From the NCBI GenBank assembly GCA_050951405.1, contig JBMNIZ010000005.1, positions 1-64,000 of the forward strand: a DNA stretch of 64,000 nt, given 5' to 3'. This document shows, one piece after another, positions 1 to 8,257 of the stretch (position 1 is its first letter; the number at the start of each line of letters is the position of its first letter). The notes beneath the pieces are model-generated. The model saw nothing but the letters and a program-made list of their open reading frames with translations, had not been told where the DNA came from and searched no databases. The position numbers and the translations under genes are program-made. The stretch is from JBMNIZ01 sp050951405. Lineage in GTDB: Bacteria > Bacillota > DULZ01.

Positions 1-107
1 AAGAAAGCCCGGAAAGATAAGCCTCAAATAGTTTCTCAATCTTAACTGCTTCCTCTTCATTAGCGACAGCCCTGCCGTTTTGAATGGAATATCCAAAAGG
101 TATATGG
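1..107 (-). pseudogene. Recombinase-family protein fragment, cut by IS256
   Basis: Read on the minus strand, bases 106 to 1 are open and encode a stretch with IPFGYSIQNGRAV followed by EEEAVKIEKLFEAYLSGLS. This resembles the conserved segment of small phage-type recombinase/resolvase proteins (family knowledge; not confirmed by search). The 5' end is missing because the IS256-family element begins exactly at 108, and the 3' end runs off the window. It is probably a prophage remnant, matching the phage genes further right. The short length limits confidence. Confidence 0.5.
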
Positions 108-1639
108 GAGAGCGTAAAAAGTTTTGTGTAAATGGTAATACTATCCAATAAAAGGAGATGACCATTTATGCAAAACAAATCATTATTGGCAAAAGAATTA
201 GCCAAAGGCTGCCGTAGTATGGATGACATCCATGAAAAGCTAAAAGACCTTTTTAAAGAGACCCTGCAGCAAATCTTTGAAGCAGAAATGGAGGAGCACC
301 TTGGCTACGCAAAACATGATCCAGTCGGTAATAACAGCGGTAACAGCCGAAACGGTTACAGCAAGAAGACGGTAAAAACAAGGTTTGGACAAACTGAAAT
401 TGAAGTTCCCAGAGATCGTAACGGGGAATTTGAGCCTCAGATTGTCAAGAAATACGAGAACACATCTAACCAATTAGAAGACCAAATTATTGCTATGTAT
501 GCTAAAGGTTTGTCTACCAGGGATATAGAAAAACACATGCAGGATATCTATGGTATTGATGTATCCCCTACTATGGTCAGTAAGGTCACAGATAAAATAC
601 TGCCTATGATTGCTGAGTGGCAATCCCGGCCGCTGGACCGAATCTACCCAATAGTATTCCTTGATGCCATTCACTTTAAAGTGCGCCAGGACAGCCGTAT
701 TGTTAATAAGGCAGCCTACAGCGTTTTAGGTATCAACCTGGAAGGTCATAAAGAAATACTCGGTATTTGGGTAGGAGAACATGAAAGTGCAAAGTTTTGG
801 CTCAATGTTTGCAATGAACTGAAAAATCGTGGTGTTGAGGATATCCTAATTGCTTGCAAAGATGGTTTAGCCGGCTTTTCTGAGGCAATTAACGCTGTTT
901 TTCCTCAAACAGAGCTCCAATTATGCGTAATCCACCAGATCCGTAACTCATTAAAGTATGTACCTTACAAACACAAGAAGGAAATAATGGCGGATCTGAA
1001 AAAAGTTTATCAGGCTTTAACCTTGGAAGAAGCAGAGTTTGCCTTTGGGGAATTTAAAGAAAAATGGAGTAACAAATACCCAATTATAATTCGTTCCTGG
1101 GAGAATAATTGGTCAGAATTAACTACTTACTTCAAATATCCCCATGAAATACGAAAGATGATTTACACTACCAACATCATTGAAGGTTATCACCGACAAT
1201 TAAGGAAAGTCACCAAAACCAAGACAGCTTATCCAAACGATGAAGCGTTAATTAAAATAGTCTATCTGGCTACCATGGATATTTATAAAAAATGGACCAT
1301 GCCATTAAAAGATTGGGGGAGTTGTATCTCACAGTTTGCCATCTATTTCAGGGATCGAATAAAACCAGGGTTAATAATATAACTTTTGGGGCTTCGCCCC
1401 AGAGTTTATCGCTTTTTGTTCTCCCAAGGATATTTAAAGGATCGGTAAAGGGGCAGCAAAAAGCCACCCCTATCCTCAGGAGAACCCTAACAGGCGCTCG
1501 GGTTGCCCTCCGGCATTGCCCTATCCCCCTGATAGGTAAGAGCCATGAATATTATTCCCAATTTATGTTAAACTAATGCTAAGCCAGTAAACAAAGCTTT
1601 AAGGAACAAATCCATTTACACAAAATAATTTACACTTCC
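108..1639 (+). mobile_element. IS256-family insertion sequence, left copy
   Basis: A 1.53-kb element carries one transposase gene. The left end begins gagagcgtaaaaag and continues ttttgtgtaaatgg; the right end (1612-1639) is an imperfect inverted copy beginning ccatttacacaaaa, giving terminal repeats of about 28 bp. A ggggcttcgcccc hairpin follows the transposase stop. The element sits inside the IS30 transposase gene, whose reading frame runs into its right end at about 1639. No clean target duplication is visible. Confidence 0.88.
168..1382 (+). CDS. IS256-family transposase (left copy)
   Basis: A 404-residue DDE transposase of the IS256 (mutator) family, intact. Catalytic landmarks are the first Asp in FLDAIHFKVR, the second in LIACKDGLAG and the Glu in NIIEGYHRQLRK, with the family CVIHQIRNS motif between them. 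The N-terminal third is an alpha-helical DNA-binding region, followed by the GRNGYSKKTV-like segment. The start ATG has the binding site aaaggagatg just upstream. It would cut and rejoin the element ends. The second copy at 12188-13402 differs by one residue, so both could be active. Confidence 0.95.
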   Translation: MQNKSLLAKELAKGCRSMDDIHEKLKDLFKETLQQIFEAEMEEHLGYAKHDPVGNNSGNSRNGYSKKTVKTRFGQTEIEVPRDRNGEFEPQIVKKYENTSNQLEDQIIAMYAKGLSTRDIEKHMQDIYGIDVSPTMVSKVTDKILPMIAEWQSRPLDRIYPIVFLDAIHFKVRQDSRIVNKAAYSVLGINLEGHKEILGIWVGEHESAKFWLNVCNELKNRGVEDILIACKDGLAGFSEAINAVFPQTELQLCVIHQIRNSLKYVPYKHKKEIMADLKKVYQALTLEEAEFAFGEFKEKWSNKYPIIIRSWENNWSELTTYFKYPHEIRKMIYTTNIIEGYHRQLRKVTKTKTAYPNDEALIKIVYLATMDIYKKWTMPLKDWGSCISQFAIYFRDRIKPGLII

Positions 1640-2436
1640 AGAAACTCGCTTCCGTTATCTACCGTAATGGTTTTGAACACTTCTGAAAAGCGTGCTCCGT
1701 ACTCTCTTTCAAGCCTATCCAGCGTTTTCTTCACTGATTTCTGTGTCTTTTCCGGCATCTTTCGGATAATCTCTTTTCTAAACTTGCGTTCTGTTAGAAC
1801 TAAGAGTGCGGCTTTGCCTTTCCCTTTGCCGCTTACAACACAATCCATCTCCCAATGGCCGGCTTCTTCACGAGTATTAGCTGCCGCAGGTCTTTCTTCA
1901 ATGCTTCTACCTTTTAGATTGTTGTGGGCAACTCGTACCCTCTTATGGCGATTTTTTTTAGGTACTCGTTTTACTGGAAGGTTTTTATTTGTTATATTTG
2001 CAAATACTTCTTTGTCGATATAGTTATAGAGCGTTTTTGTGCATATACTAGTCTTAAATTTTAAGCCTTTTGCCCGGATTTCGCCAATGACTGCGTCAGG
2101 GGTATATCCCTCTTTGATAATCTTTTTTTCAATGTAATCGGCTAGTCCATGGTCATGACCGATCTTTAAGCATGCTCCCTTATTAGCAGCTCTCTCGCGG
2201 TATATTCGCTCTGCTGTATCTGCACAGTATCTATCAACATAAACCAGGTCGCTTCTCAGCATCCTGACAGTTCCACGGGCAATCTCACGTTCGATGGTTC
2301 GCTTATGCTTGCCTAACAGCTTTGCTATCTCGCTGGGTGACTTCTTCTCCTTTAGAAGAATTTCAATCTGATAGCGTTCTTTTACAGTGATGTGTTTAAA
2401 GCGGCGGGAAGTCGTGGTACAATTGAGTTGACTCAT
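1630..2436 (-). pseudogene. IS30-family transposase, C-terminus lost (left copy)
   Basis: This encodes about 268 residues of an IS30-type DDE transposase. It shows the N-terminal helix-turn-helix (ITVKERYQIEILLKEK ... HKRTIEREIARG), the first catalytic Asp in GHWEMDCVV and the second in TVDNGSEF. The frame ends seven codons inside the IS256 end, so the segment carrying the catalytic Glu is missing. That segment is not at the outer side of this copy, but survives beyond the right copy (13463-13711). Start ATG 2436 has aaaggagg upstream. The protein should be inactive. Confidence 0.92.
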
Positions 2437-2560
2437 GTGCTTTGCCTCCTTTATGTTTTTAAGCTTAGTTACCTTAAACATATCAGAGGTTTAGCCTTGA
2501 GTCTCTATTTTTTATTAAATGCGGCAATTAATTTTACAACTTACCTCAAACCGCCAACTT

Positions 2561-2830
2561 TTATTTGCCGAACAGCATCAGTGAAAGGCGTGAAAGCGTC
2601 TTGCTTCTCAGGCGTTCAATCTGTCTTTCGCTGTAATTGAGCTCGCATTGAAGCCTTGCAGCCGCCCCGGAGCGTTGGTTTCCGGTCATGTAAAACTCAC
2701 GCAGGATATGCTGTTCTTCATCGGTCAAGGCGCCTCACGCCGGTTCAAACCAGCCCATGTATTCTATCGCCTGGCGGTACCGTTCCTGAAGCACGTCCAG
2801 CTTGTCAAGAGACTCCGCCAGCGCTTCCTC
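2561..2830 (-). pseudogene. Phage sigma-70-like late regulator (DUF1492/ArpU type), broken
   Basis: The minus-strand frame encodes SLDKLDVLQERYRQAIEYM, then WFEPA, an in-frame TGA at 2735-2737, then LTDEEQHILREFYMTGNQR through to RLRSKTLSRLSLMLFGK and a TAA at 2561. This pattern matches small phage proteins with a sigma-70 region-4-like helix-turn-helix found just before HNH and terminase genes. Homologues from memory have Trp where the TGA lies, so one base change explains the break. The N-terminus is missing and runs into the VRR-NUC fragment, apparently through a deletion. Confidence 0.7.
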
Positions 2831-2993
2831 GCCGCTTCGCGGGTTCCACGCCCTCGGAAGGCCGGTAAAAGCAGCAGATAATGTCCGGCAGACCGGCTGT
2901 GCCGTACATGCCGCCATGCTCCTTCCAGCAGAAGCATTCCGGCACAGACTTTAAATACCGCATGATTGCGTTTACTATATCTCTTTCCGCCAT
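2805..2993 (-). pseudogene. VRR-NUC nuclease N-terminal fragment (prophage)
   Basis: It starts MAERDIVNAIMRYLKSVPE and continues through a CFCWKEHGGMYG segment to TAGLPDIICC, typical of small VRR-NUC domain proteins encoded by Firmicutes phages. The start ATG at 2993 has aaggag upstream. After about residue 40 the expected catalytic core (the FEVK-type motif) is absent; the frame instead runs into the next gene's sequence out of frame. The simplest reading is a deletion joining the first third of the nuclease gene to the sigma-like gene. Confidence 0.68.
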
Positions 2994-3013
2994 AACTCCG
3001 CTCCTTAGTTCCT

Positions 3014-3279
3014 GAACGGGTTTTGAACGGGAGCGAACGGGCCGCGAACCGGTTTTAGGTGCTGAAAATCCAGTATTTATGCCGGTTTGAACGGGTTGAA
3101 CGGGTTTTCATCCATATTCTTTTATATATATTAATTTCTCTCTATATACCCCTTGCTGTTCTGGTTCCTATATAAGAAATATGAAAAAGTGGTTCACCCC
3201 GTTCAAAGCCCGATATTACAAGGCTTTGAAGCATTTTAAAGTGGTTTGCGGCCCGTTCGTTTTTGTCCCAGACCCGTTC
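3014..3279. repeat. Clustered GAACGGG heptamers flanking an AT-rich core
   Basis: In the 495-bp gap between the VRR-NUC fragment and the lipoprotein gene, GAACGGG occurs on the plus strand at 3014, 3025, 3035, 3089 and 3098 (a variant at 3046). Its complement CCCGTTC occurs at 3198, 3252 and 3273. The two groups flank an AT-rich stretch (about 3110-3180). No ORF here is convincing. It may be a phage replication origin or regulator-binding array, or the degraded end of a phage replication gene with repetitive codons. Confidence 0.5.
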
Positions 3280-3488
3280 GCTATGTTTGCGTGTAAAAGA
3301 CATCCCCCGGAAAACCTCCGGAGGATGCCAGTAATATCAAACCAAATTCCAACGTATGCTGAACAATGAAAAATCCTTACACAGAATACGGGATACACCC
3401 TTTGTAGCGCGATTTTCCATCGTCTTCCATATACTTTTGCCGATTCCTGAATCACGGACTTTATTTCTTTTTTGAGATAAGCCCAATG

Positions 3489-4049
3489 TTAAACGTTGCC
3501 CTTTTGGATATATTCTTTAAGCTCCGCAATCTTGTCAATGTTTTCATAATCAACATCAAGGATAAGGGCTTCGTCATATAAAACTGTTCCATCATATTCG
3601 TCGTATGACGCTATTGATAATATATCGTATTTTTTACTATTCTCACGAAGGAAAAAGATATATGCATATCCCGGTCGAAGCGGCTTTTGCGTATACAATT
3701 CGATTTTTGTTTCCTCGATAGCTCCCTTGAGTTCACGCGTAACTGCAACATTAACAGCCTTTGTATTTTGATCGATATCTCTGCCGTCGATAATTTTCCC
3801 GGCGCAAATAACTGAGGACGCTTCAATAATTCCCGAAAGTGTCATATCGGACTCCGGCGATGTATCCGAAGCATTGTTTTCGGCATTATCTGCATTTCCC
3901 GAAGTAGATTCAACAACGCCTGATAATGTCGTTTCGGGCTCGGGGGACTCGTCGAAAGTATTGCTTTCCCCGTTGTTTGCCTTTTCCGCTTTCGAACAAC
4001 CTGCCGCTGCGATAACAATGACGAGAATTAATAATAGCAGTTTTTTCAC
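3489..4049 (-). CDS. Predicted exported lipoprotein, unknown function
   Basis: A 186-residue protein with a lipoprotein signal: basic start MKK, a hydrophobic run and the lipobox AAAGC, so Cys18 would be lipidated and the protein held on the outer face of the membrane. Residues 20-80 are low complexity (Ser, Asn, Glu) and contain a duplicated unit (PEPETTLSGVVES and PESDMTLSGIIEAS). The C-terminal 100 residues look like a small beta-rich domain. The GTG start at 4049 has aaggagg. It begins 12 bp after the XRE-membrane gene ends, so the two probably form an operon. No family was recognised. Confidence 0.8.
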   Translation of the reverse strand: MKKLLLLILVIVIAAAGCSKAEKANNGESNTFDESPEPETTLSGVVESTSGNADNAENNASDTSPESDMTLSGIIEASSVICAGKIIDGRDIDQNTKAVNVAVTRELKGAIEETKIELYTQKPLRPGYAYIFFLRENSKKYDILSIASYDEYDGTVLYDEALILDVDYENIDKIAELKEYIQKGNV

Positions 4050-4061
4050 ATTACAGCCTCC

Positions 4062-4940
4062 TTAAACTTCTCTATTGGAAAGCGCCTGGAATATCAAAGA
4101 CGCCAGCAGCAGGATCGTTATGGCAGCTCCAGCCGCACTCATATATGCGGTTCCAAACATTAAAAATGGGACAACAGAACACATGAGCGCAATAACAGTG
4201 CAAATGAACGCTGCGTTTTGGAGCCGCGGAGTTCTCAATTTCCTAATAATCGCGGCAACCGACAGTGCAGCGACTAAAACCGTAAGAATAGCCGTTAAGA
4301 ATGGGAAAAAATTCGCATATCCAAAAGGAATCAAACTAAAATAAGAAAAGGTTTCTTTTATCCGCTTATCGGGGCCGGAAGAAAAAATCAAAACCGCTCC
4401 ATATGGCAGCGCCTCTAAAACGAGTGTTGCGGCTAATACGACAAGTGATGCTATTCCGGCTGAATGCTTTGATATCTTCATAGCCTTTCCCATATCCTTA
4501 AAAAATGGCTTTTTATAGCTTAGCATGACTATCGCAGTTATAGCAGCGGCTATCCCCAGGAGCGGCAATATTGAAAAACCGCTTTTTCCCGCAAAAAGAA
4601 TGGGGCAAACGGTCAGGCCCAGTCCAAAGATCAACAGCAGGACGCCGATTGCTTTTCTGCTCATATTCTTTGAATAAGATAACGCTGCGATAACTGCGTT
4701 GTCCGATTTCTCCCCAATGTTTTCAGGCTTGGCTTTTTCGCCGTTCACAATTTCGGTTATGGACACTCCCAGCACCTCCGATAATTTTGTTAAGATGGAC
4801 ACATCCGGAAATCCTTTGCCCGTTTCCCATCTGGATACGGCCTTATCGGTTACAGATAGCCTTTCTGCCAGTTCCTTCTGCGTCATGGATTTCTCTTTGC
4901 GCATGTTTGATATGAATAAACCGGTTTTCTTTAAATCCAT
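4062..4940 (-). CDS. XRE-family regulator with C-terminal membrane domain
   Basis: 292 residues from ATG 4940, which has gggagg upstream; the frame opens at 4955 but lacks a good site there. Residues 5-60 form an XRE helix-turn-helix (MTQKELAERLSVTDKAVSRW then ETGKGFPDVS). About five hydrophobic helices follow from residue 95 to the end, with KKP and RKLR loops. Membrane-anchored Cro/CI-like regulators of this type are common in Clostridia; their signals are mostly unknown. It is the first gene of a probable pair with the lipoprotein downstream, which it might sense or control (inference). Confidence 0.85.
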   Translation of the reverse strand: MDLKKTGLFISNMRKEKSMTQKELAERLSVTDKAVSRWETGKGFPDVSILTKLSEVLGVSITEIVNGEKAKPENIGEKSDNAVIAALSYSKNMSRKAIGVLLLIFGLGLTVCPILFAGKSGFSILPLLGIAAAITAIVMLSYKKPFFKDMGKAMKISKHSAGIASLVVLAATLVLEALPYGAVLIFSSGPDKRIKETFSYFSLIPFGYANFFPFLTAILTVLVAALSVAAIIRKLRTPRLQNAAFICTVIALMCSVVPFLMFGTAYMSAAGAAITILLLASLIFQALSNREV

Positions 4941-5020
4941 AACACCGCCTCCCAAAAAATCATAAACGCAGACGCGTAAAATGTCACCCTATGGTTCATA
5001 GAGTGCGAATATATTGCCGC

Positions 5021-6946
5021 TCAGCCCGCCCAGTCCCAGCTTGCAAAGAGCAGAAAGCTTTTTTGGCCGTCTGTATATGAGAGTTCTCCCAGCGTGGGGC
5101 CAGAAAACCGGCCGTAAAGCTCATCGGGCGGGGAAAAGCACGGGTCGATCGGCGCATATTCGCCATATGTATAGCTTCCGGTATGGGAGTCAATGGTATA
5201 GGCCATCTTTGGCTCTCCCTGCTCGGGGTAATAGAAAAGCTGCATGGCATTCCCGTCGGCGCTGACTCTTACGGCCGCGCCCTCGCTGCCCTGGATGATT
5301 GTTGTTCCGACGGCTTTTTGCAGGTCGGCGGCGAAGGTGATTTTTCCTGCTTTCAGGTCGTAGATAAACAGGCCGAAGTACCCGTGGAAAATCAGGAGTT
5401 CATCATCGGCATAATCCGGAATCACGCCGACGCCGACGCTCATATCCGGAGCAAGAAGCGGCGGCTCAAGGATCGCCCTCTGTTCTCCCGCCGAAAGGGA
5501 AAGGGTATACACGCCGTCCTCATTCCTCAGATACCGCTCCCCAAGGGATACGCTCACATATTCTCCCTGGGGGACGGTACCGCTGTCCCCGACAGGCGAT
5601 AGAAAGCCTTCATACCGCACCTCGACGTCTCCGGCGACGACCCATGCGTCGTATACGCGGTCGGCGCTCACCGAGAGGTTTTTCCAGTCGGTAAGTACAA
5701 ACGTGCGCCCGGCCTGCTCTGTTTTAAGATCGTTCAGCAGCTCGGTCACCAGAAGCTCCGCAACCTTTTGCACAGCGGTATGACCCAATTCCTCTTTTCG
5801 CGTATATACGGCGGGAACCTGGCCGATCGCGCGGATTTCAAGGTTTTTCTTATACAGCTCCATGGCCGCCGCGGTAAACTTGTTGCCGTACCGCTCAAGC
5901 ATCTCGGGCGTACCGTAGTCCTGCGTGATCACGTCGGTATTCGTTACGCAGACGCGCTGCCATGTCCGTTCCGTCCCGGCATCGTCGCACGCCAGCACAA
6001 GATACGGCTGGCCCGCGCTGCCCCACTCGGTCAGCCAGCCGTCCTCCATTTTCATTCCACCCGCGAGAACCACCTTGCCGGCGTCGTCCGGCAGCAGGCG
6101 GTACTCAAGCCGCCACATCCCGACGGCCTTGGTAAGGCTCGCAGCGCCGGTGTTCACAACGGTCAGCGCCGTAATCTTCGCGTCGATAATATTAAAAGCA
6201 AGGCTGGCGTCGCTCATATTGAAGGCAAGGCTGTTGTAATACTCCACCTGCTCGCGCACATAGTCCACAGCGTAGTCCCTGACCGACTGGGGAACCTCGC
6301 CGGACGCCTCCCAGCGGATATCGACCGCGCCGCGCAGTTCCTCCATGTTCTCGCTGTAGCCGACCGCGCCAGTCCCCATCTCAGCAAAATGGTATTTCCC
6401 GTCGTCTTCCGCGCGCAGCATGATCTCGCGGTACATCTGCCCCCAGGTTTCGTCCCGGCCGGGGCTTTCGCCGGTGTTTCCGGCCATCCAGAACGAATTC
6501 CGCGCAATCGGGTATGTAGGCCTTACCGAAAAAGTTGCGGAGAACACAAAGGCTTCCGGACGCCCCGATTTGGGAACTCTGATTATGTCCAGCCTGTCTA
6601 TTGCCCATTCCGCGATATGCGCCATATTGTCCCCGGGTAGCGCCTTATACATGCCGAGCCAGGCTTCCATCCAGGCCCGCGCGGTCTTTTCGCGGTCGCC
6701 CATGTCGTCAACCGCAATCTCCTTTGTCCTGTCGGATGCGTTTGCCTCCGCAAGCGCCTTCCAGTATTCATCCTGATCCTCATATTCCGGCTGAGGCCGC
6801 CACTCCGTCGTGTTCGCCTGCGGATTCGCCGTCAGCAATACGGCCCCGACAACCGTGGCAACCACCGCCGCGCATACTATCCAAAACGCCGGTTTTTTGT
6901 TGTTAAACACATTTTTAATCCTATTCTTCAATTTCGCACACCTCAA
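5021..6946 (-). pseudogene. BlaR1/M56-like sensor remnant: anchor and extracellular domain only
   Basis: The 641-residue frame opens with RCAKLKNRIKNVFNNKKPAFW followed by one membrane helix (residues 22-41). That linker-plus-helix is characteristic of the middle of BlaR1-type M56 metalloprotease sensors in Clostridia. The N-terminal protease domain with HEXXH is absent, and an in-frame stop lies a few codons upstream. The remaining 600 residues form a large extracellular domain. The only start is TTG 6946, without a strong binding site. It is either a 5'-truncated gene or a short anchored protein. No BlaI-like repressor lies nearby. Confidence 0.6.
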
Positions 6947-7171
6947 ACTTCTAGCGGTTCAATTTTAACGGGCTTATGCCCGCGCTCATGCTCAACGCTC
7001 CGGCAATTGCCACAACCGGCAATCTGGGAACCGCAAAACTCCCTTTGGATACCGTCCTTGAACATTCCGTAGCATGCTAAATAAGAGGCTTAGTTGTATG
7101 CATTTTGAAGTTCAAAACGCCATATTTATATCCCTATACTTTTGATATCGATTTGCAGCCTAAATTTTATA
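6947..7171. other. Intergenic with short Cys-containing ORF remnant
   Basis: This 225-bp gap is GC-rich at 6950-7080 and open in several frames. On the minus strand a frame ending at TGA 6943-6945 reads GMFKDGIQREFCGSQIAGC then GNCRSVEHERGHKPVKIEP. Its stop overlaps the TTG start of the BlaR1-like remnant. The Cys spacing looks gene-like, but I do not recognise the family; it may be the tail of a lost gene. The AT-rich half (7081-7171) holds no clear feature beyond leader sequence. Confidence 0.35.
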
Positions 7172-8134
7172 TTAAGGGCAATATTGCTTTATCCATTCTT
7201 GCGGGAAGTAGTCATGCCCCGATGATGAAATATAGCGATTACCTCCAACGCATACGCTGGATGGAGACAGTGTGATTCGCCGCATGGCAGATTCTTCTCT
7301 AAACCAGATGCGAATGGCATATGTCCAGCCGTCTCCCGCTGGTTCTAAACTATCAAATCTAAATGAATTAAGGTGTTCAATAATATCATTCAGTTCTGTT
7401 TTATTTGTATAAGATTTAAGTTCTCCTGTACTGCCATTTTGAAACTCGATTTTTTCAATATCAGATACGGAGTATGAAAACAATACGGTTATATTGTTCT
7501 TGCTTAAGAAATCTTTGGCATTATAAAACATTTGCGCCATCTCCGAAAAAAGTATCTGTTGATCCGGACGAAATGATGAATCCAGGTACCCGTGAATAAT
7601 CCCATGTTCCTCTGCCCAGTAAACTGCACTTTTTGCTGTTTCTGATATGATCGCTTTATCTTTAAGGTGACTGCTACTATCTGTTATGCTATAATCTGTT
7701 TCATTTTCAGTTTTATAGGCGTATTCAAAAAGCAGGCGTGCTGCAGATTCGCGTGATATTTGTGATTCTGGAGATTCATTAACGTCAGACATACCCATTT
7801 CATTCATCCACTTTAACGCAGGAGCATACCAAGAATTATTTTGTCCATCCTCAGTGTTTATTTGGTTTTGGTAGTATTCCTCCCGATAATTCGCTGTCCT
7901 ATTTGCTAAGACCTGTGCAATAATGGCCCATGTTATCCGAGTATCAGGAGTAATAAGTTCTTCTGGAATTCCATTAAACAATGACGCTTCCATACAATAG
8001 TTCATTGCTTCGTCGTACCAATGAGATGCAGTTGAGTTAACATCATTGCGCGCGTATACAGAAGAAATTAGGGATATACACAGCAAACCTATTAATATAC
8101 TGGACATATGGATTTTAAACCGTTGTATTTTCAC
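7172..8134 (-). CDS. SLH-domain exported protein
   Basis: 320 residues from GTG 8134 with gggaggc eight bases upstream. A signal peptide (SSILIGLLCISLISSVYA) is followed by three S-layer homology modules over residues 30-200, with typical ITWAIIAQVL, ISRESAARLLFEYA and LDSSFRPDQQILFSEMAQM segments. These modules bind pyruvylated cell-wall polymer and hold the protein in the wall. The last 110 residues form a separate domain (IEKIEFQNGSTGELKSYT onward) that I do not recognise. It lies 123 bp downstream of the secreted protease gene on the same strand; joint expression is possible. Confidence 0.85.
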   Translation of the reverse strand: MKIQRFKIHMSSILIGLLCISLISSVYARNDVNSTASHWYDEAMNYCMEASLFNGIPEELITPDTRITWAIIAQVLANRTANYREEYYQNQINTEDGQNNSWYAPALKWMNEMGMSDVNESPESQISRESAARLLFEYAYKTENETDYSITDSSSHLKDKAIISETAKSAVYWAEEHGIIHGYLDSSFRPDQQILFSEMAQMFYNAKDFLSKNNITVLFSYSVSDIEKIEFQNGSTGELKSYTNKTELNDIIEHLNSFRFDSLEPAGDGWTYAIRIWFREESAMRRITLSPSSVCVGGNRYISSSGHDYFPQEWIKQYCP

Positions 8135-8257
8135 AATAATGCCTCCCTTTATCAAGAATAATTGCTACTAAATATAAGACGCATATATCGCAGCAAATGT
8201 TCCTGTCATCTAGACAGAAACCTTTGTGGCTTCTTTTCTTTCTTTAGCAATCAGATC

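Larger units (their letters stand above)
108..2539 (+). repeat. Left arm of 2.43-kb inverted repeat (IS256 + partial IS30)
   Basis: This block matches 11032-13462 in inverted orientation almost base for base. Coding differences are one residue in the IS256 transposase (GEHES versus GEHKS) and two in the IS30 reading frame; one T-run (1413-1417) is one base longer than its partner. The arm starts flush at the outer IS256 end and stops at the left end of IS30. Such high identity implies recent duplication or gene conversion. Confidence 0.93.

Noticed and set aside
2392..2881. Plus-strand open frames over the phage remnants
   Set aside because: They lie opposite the recognised VRR-NUC and sigma-like frames and have no binding site or motif.
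5183..6776. Long plus-strand frames opposite the BlaR1-like gene (up to 290 codons)
   Set aside because: High GC makes antisense frames open; no family motif or start site supports them.
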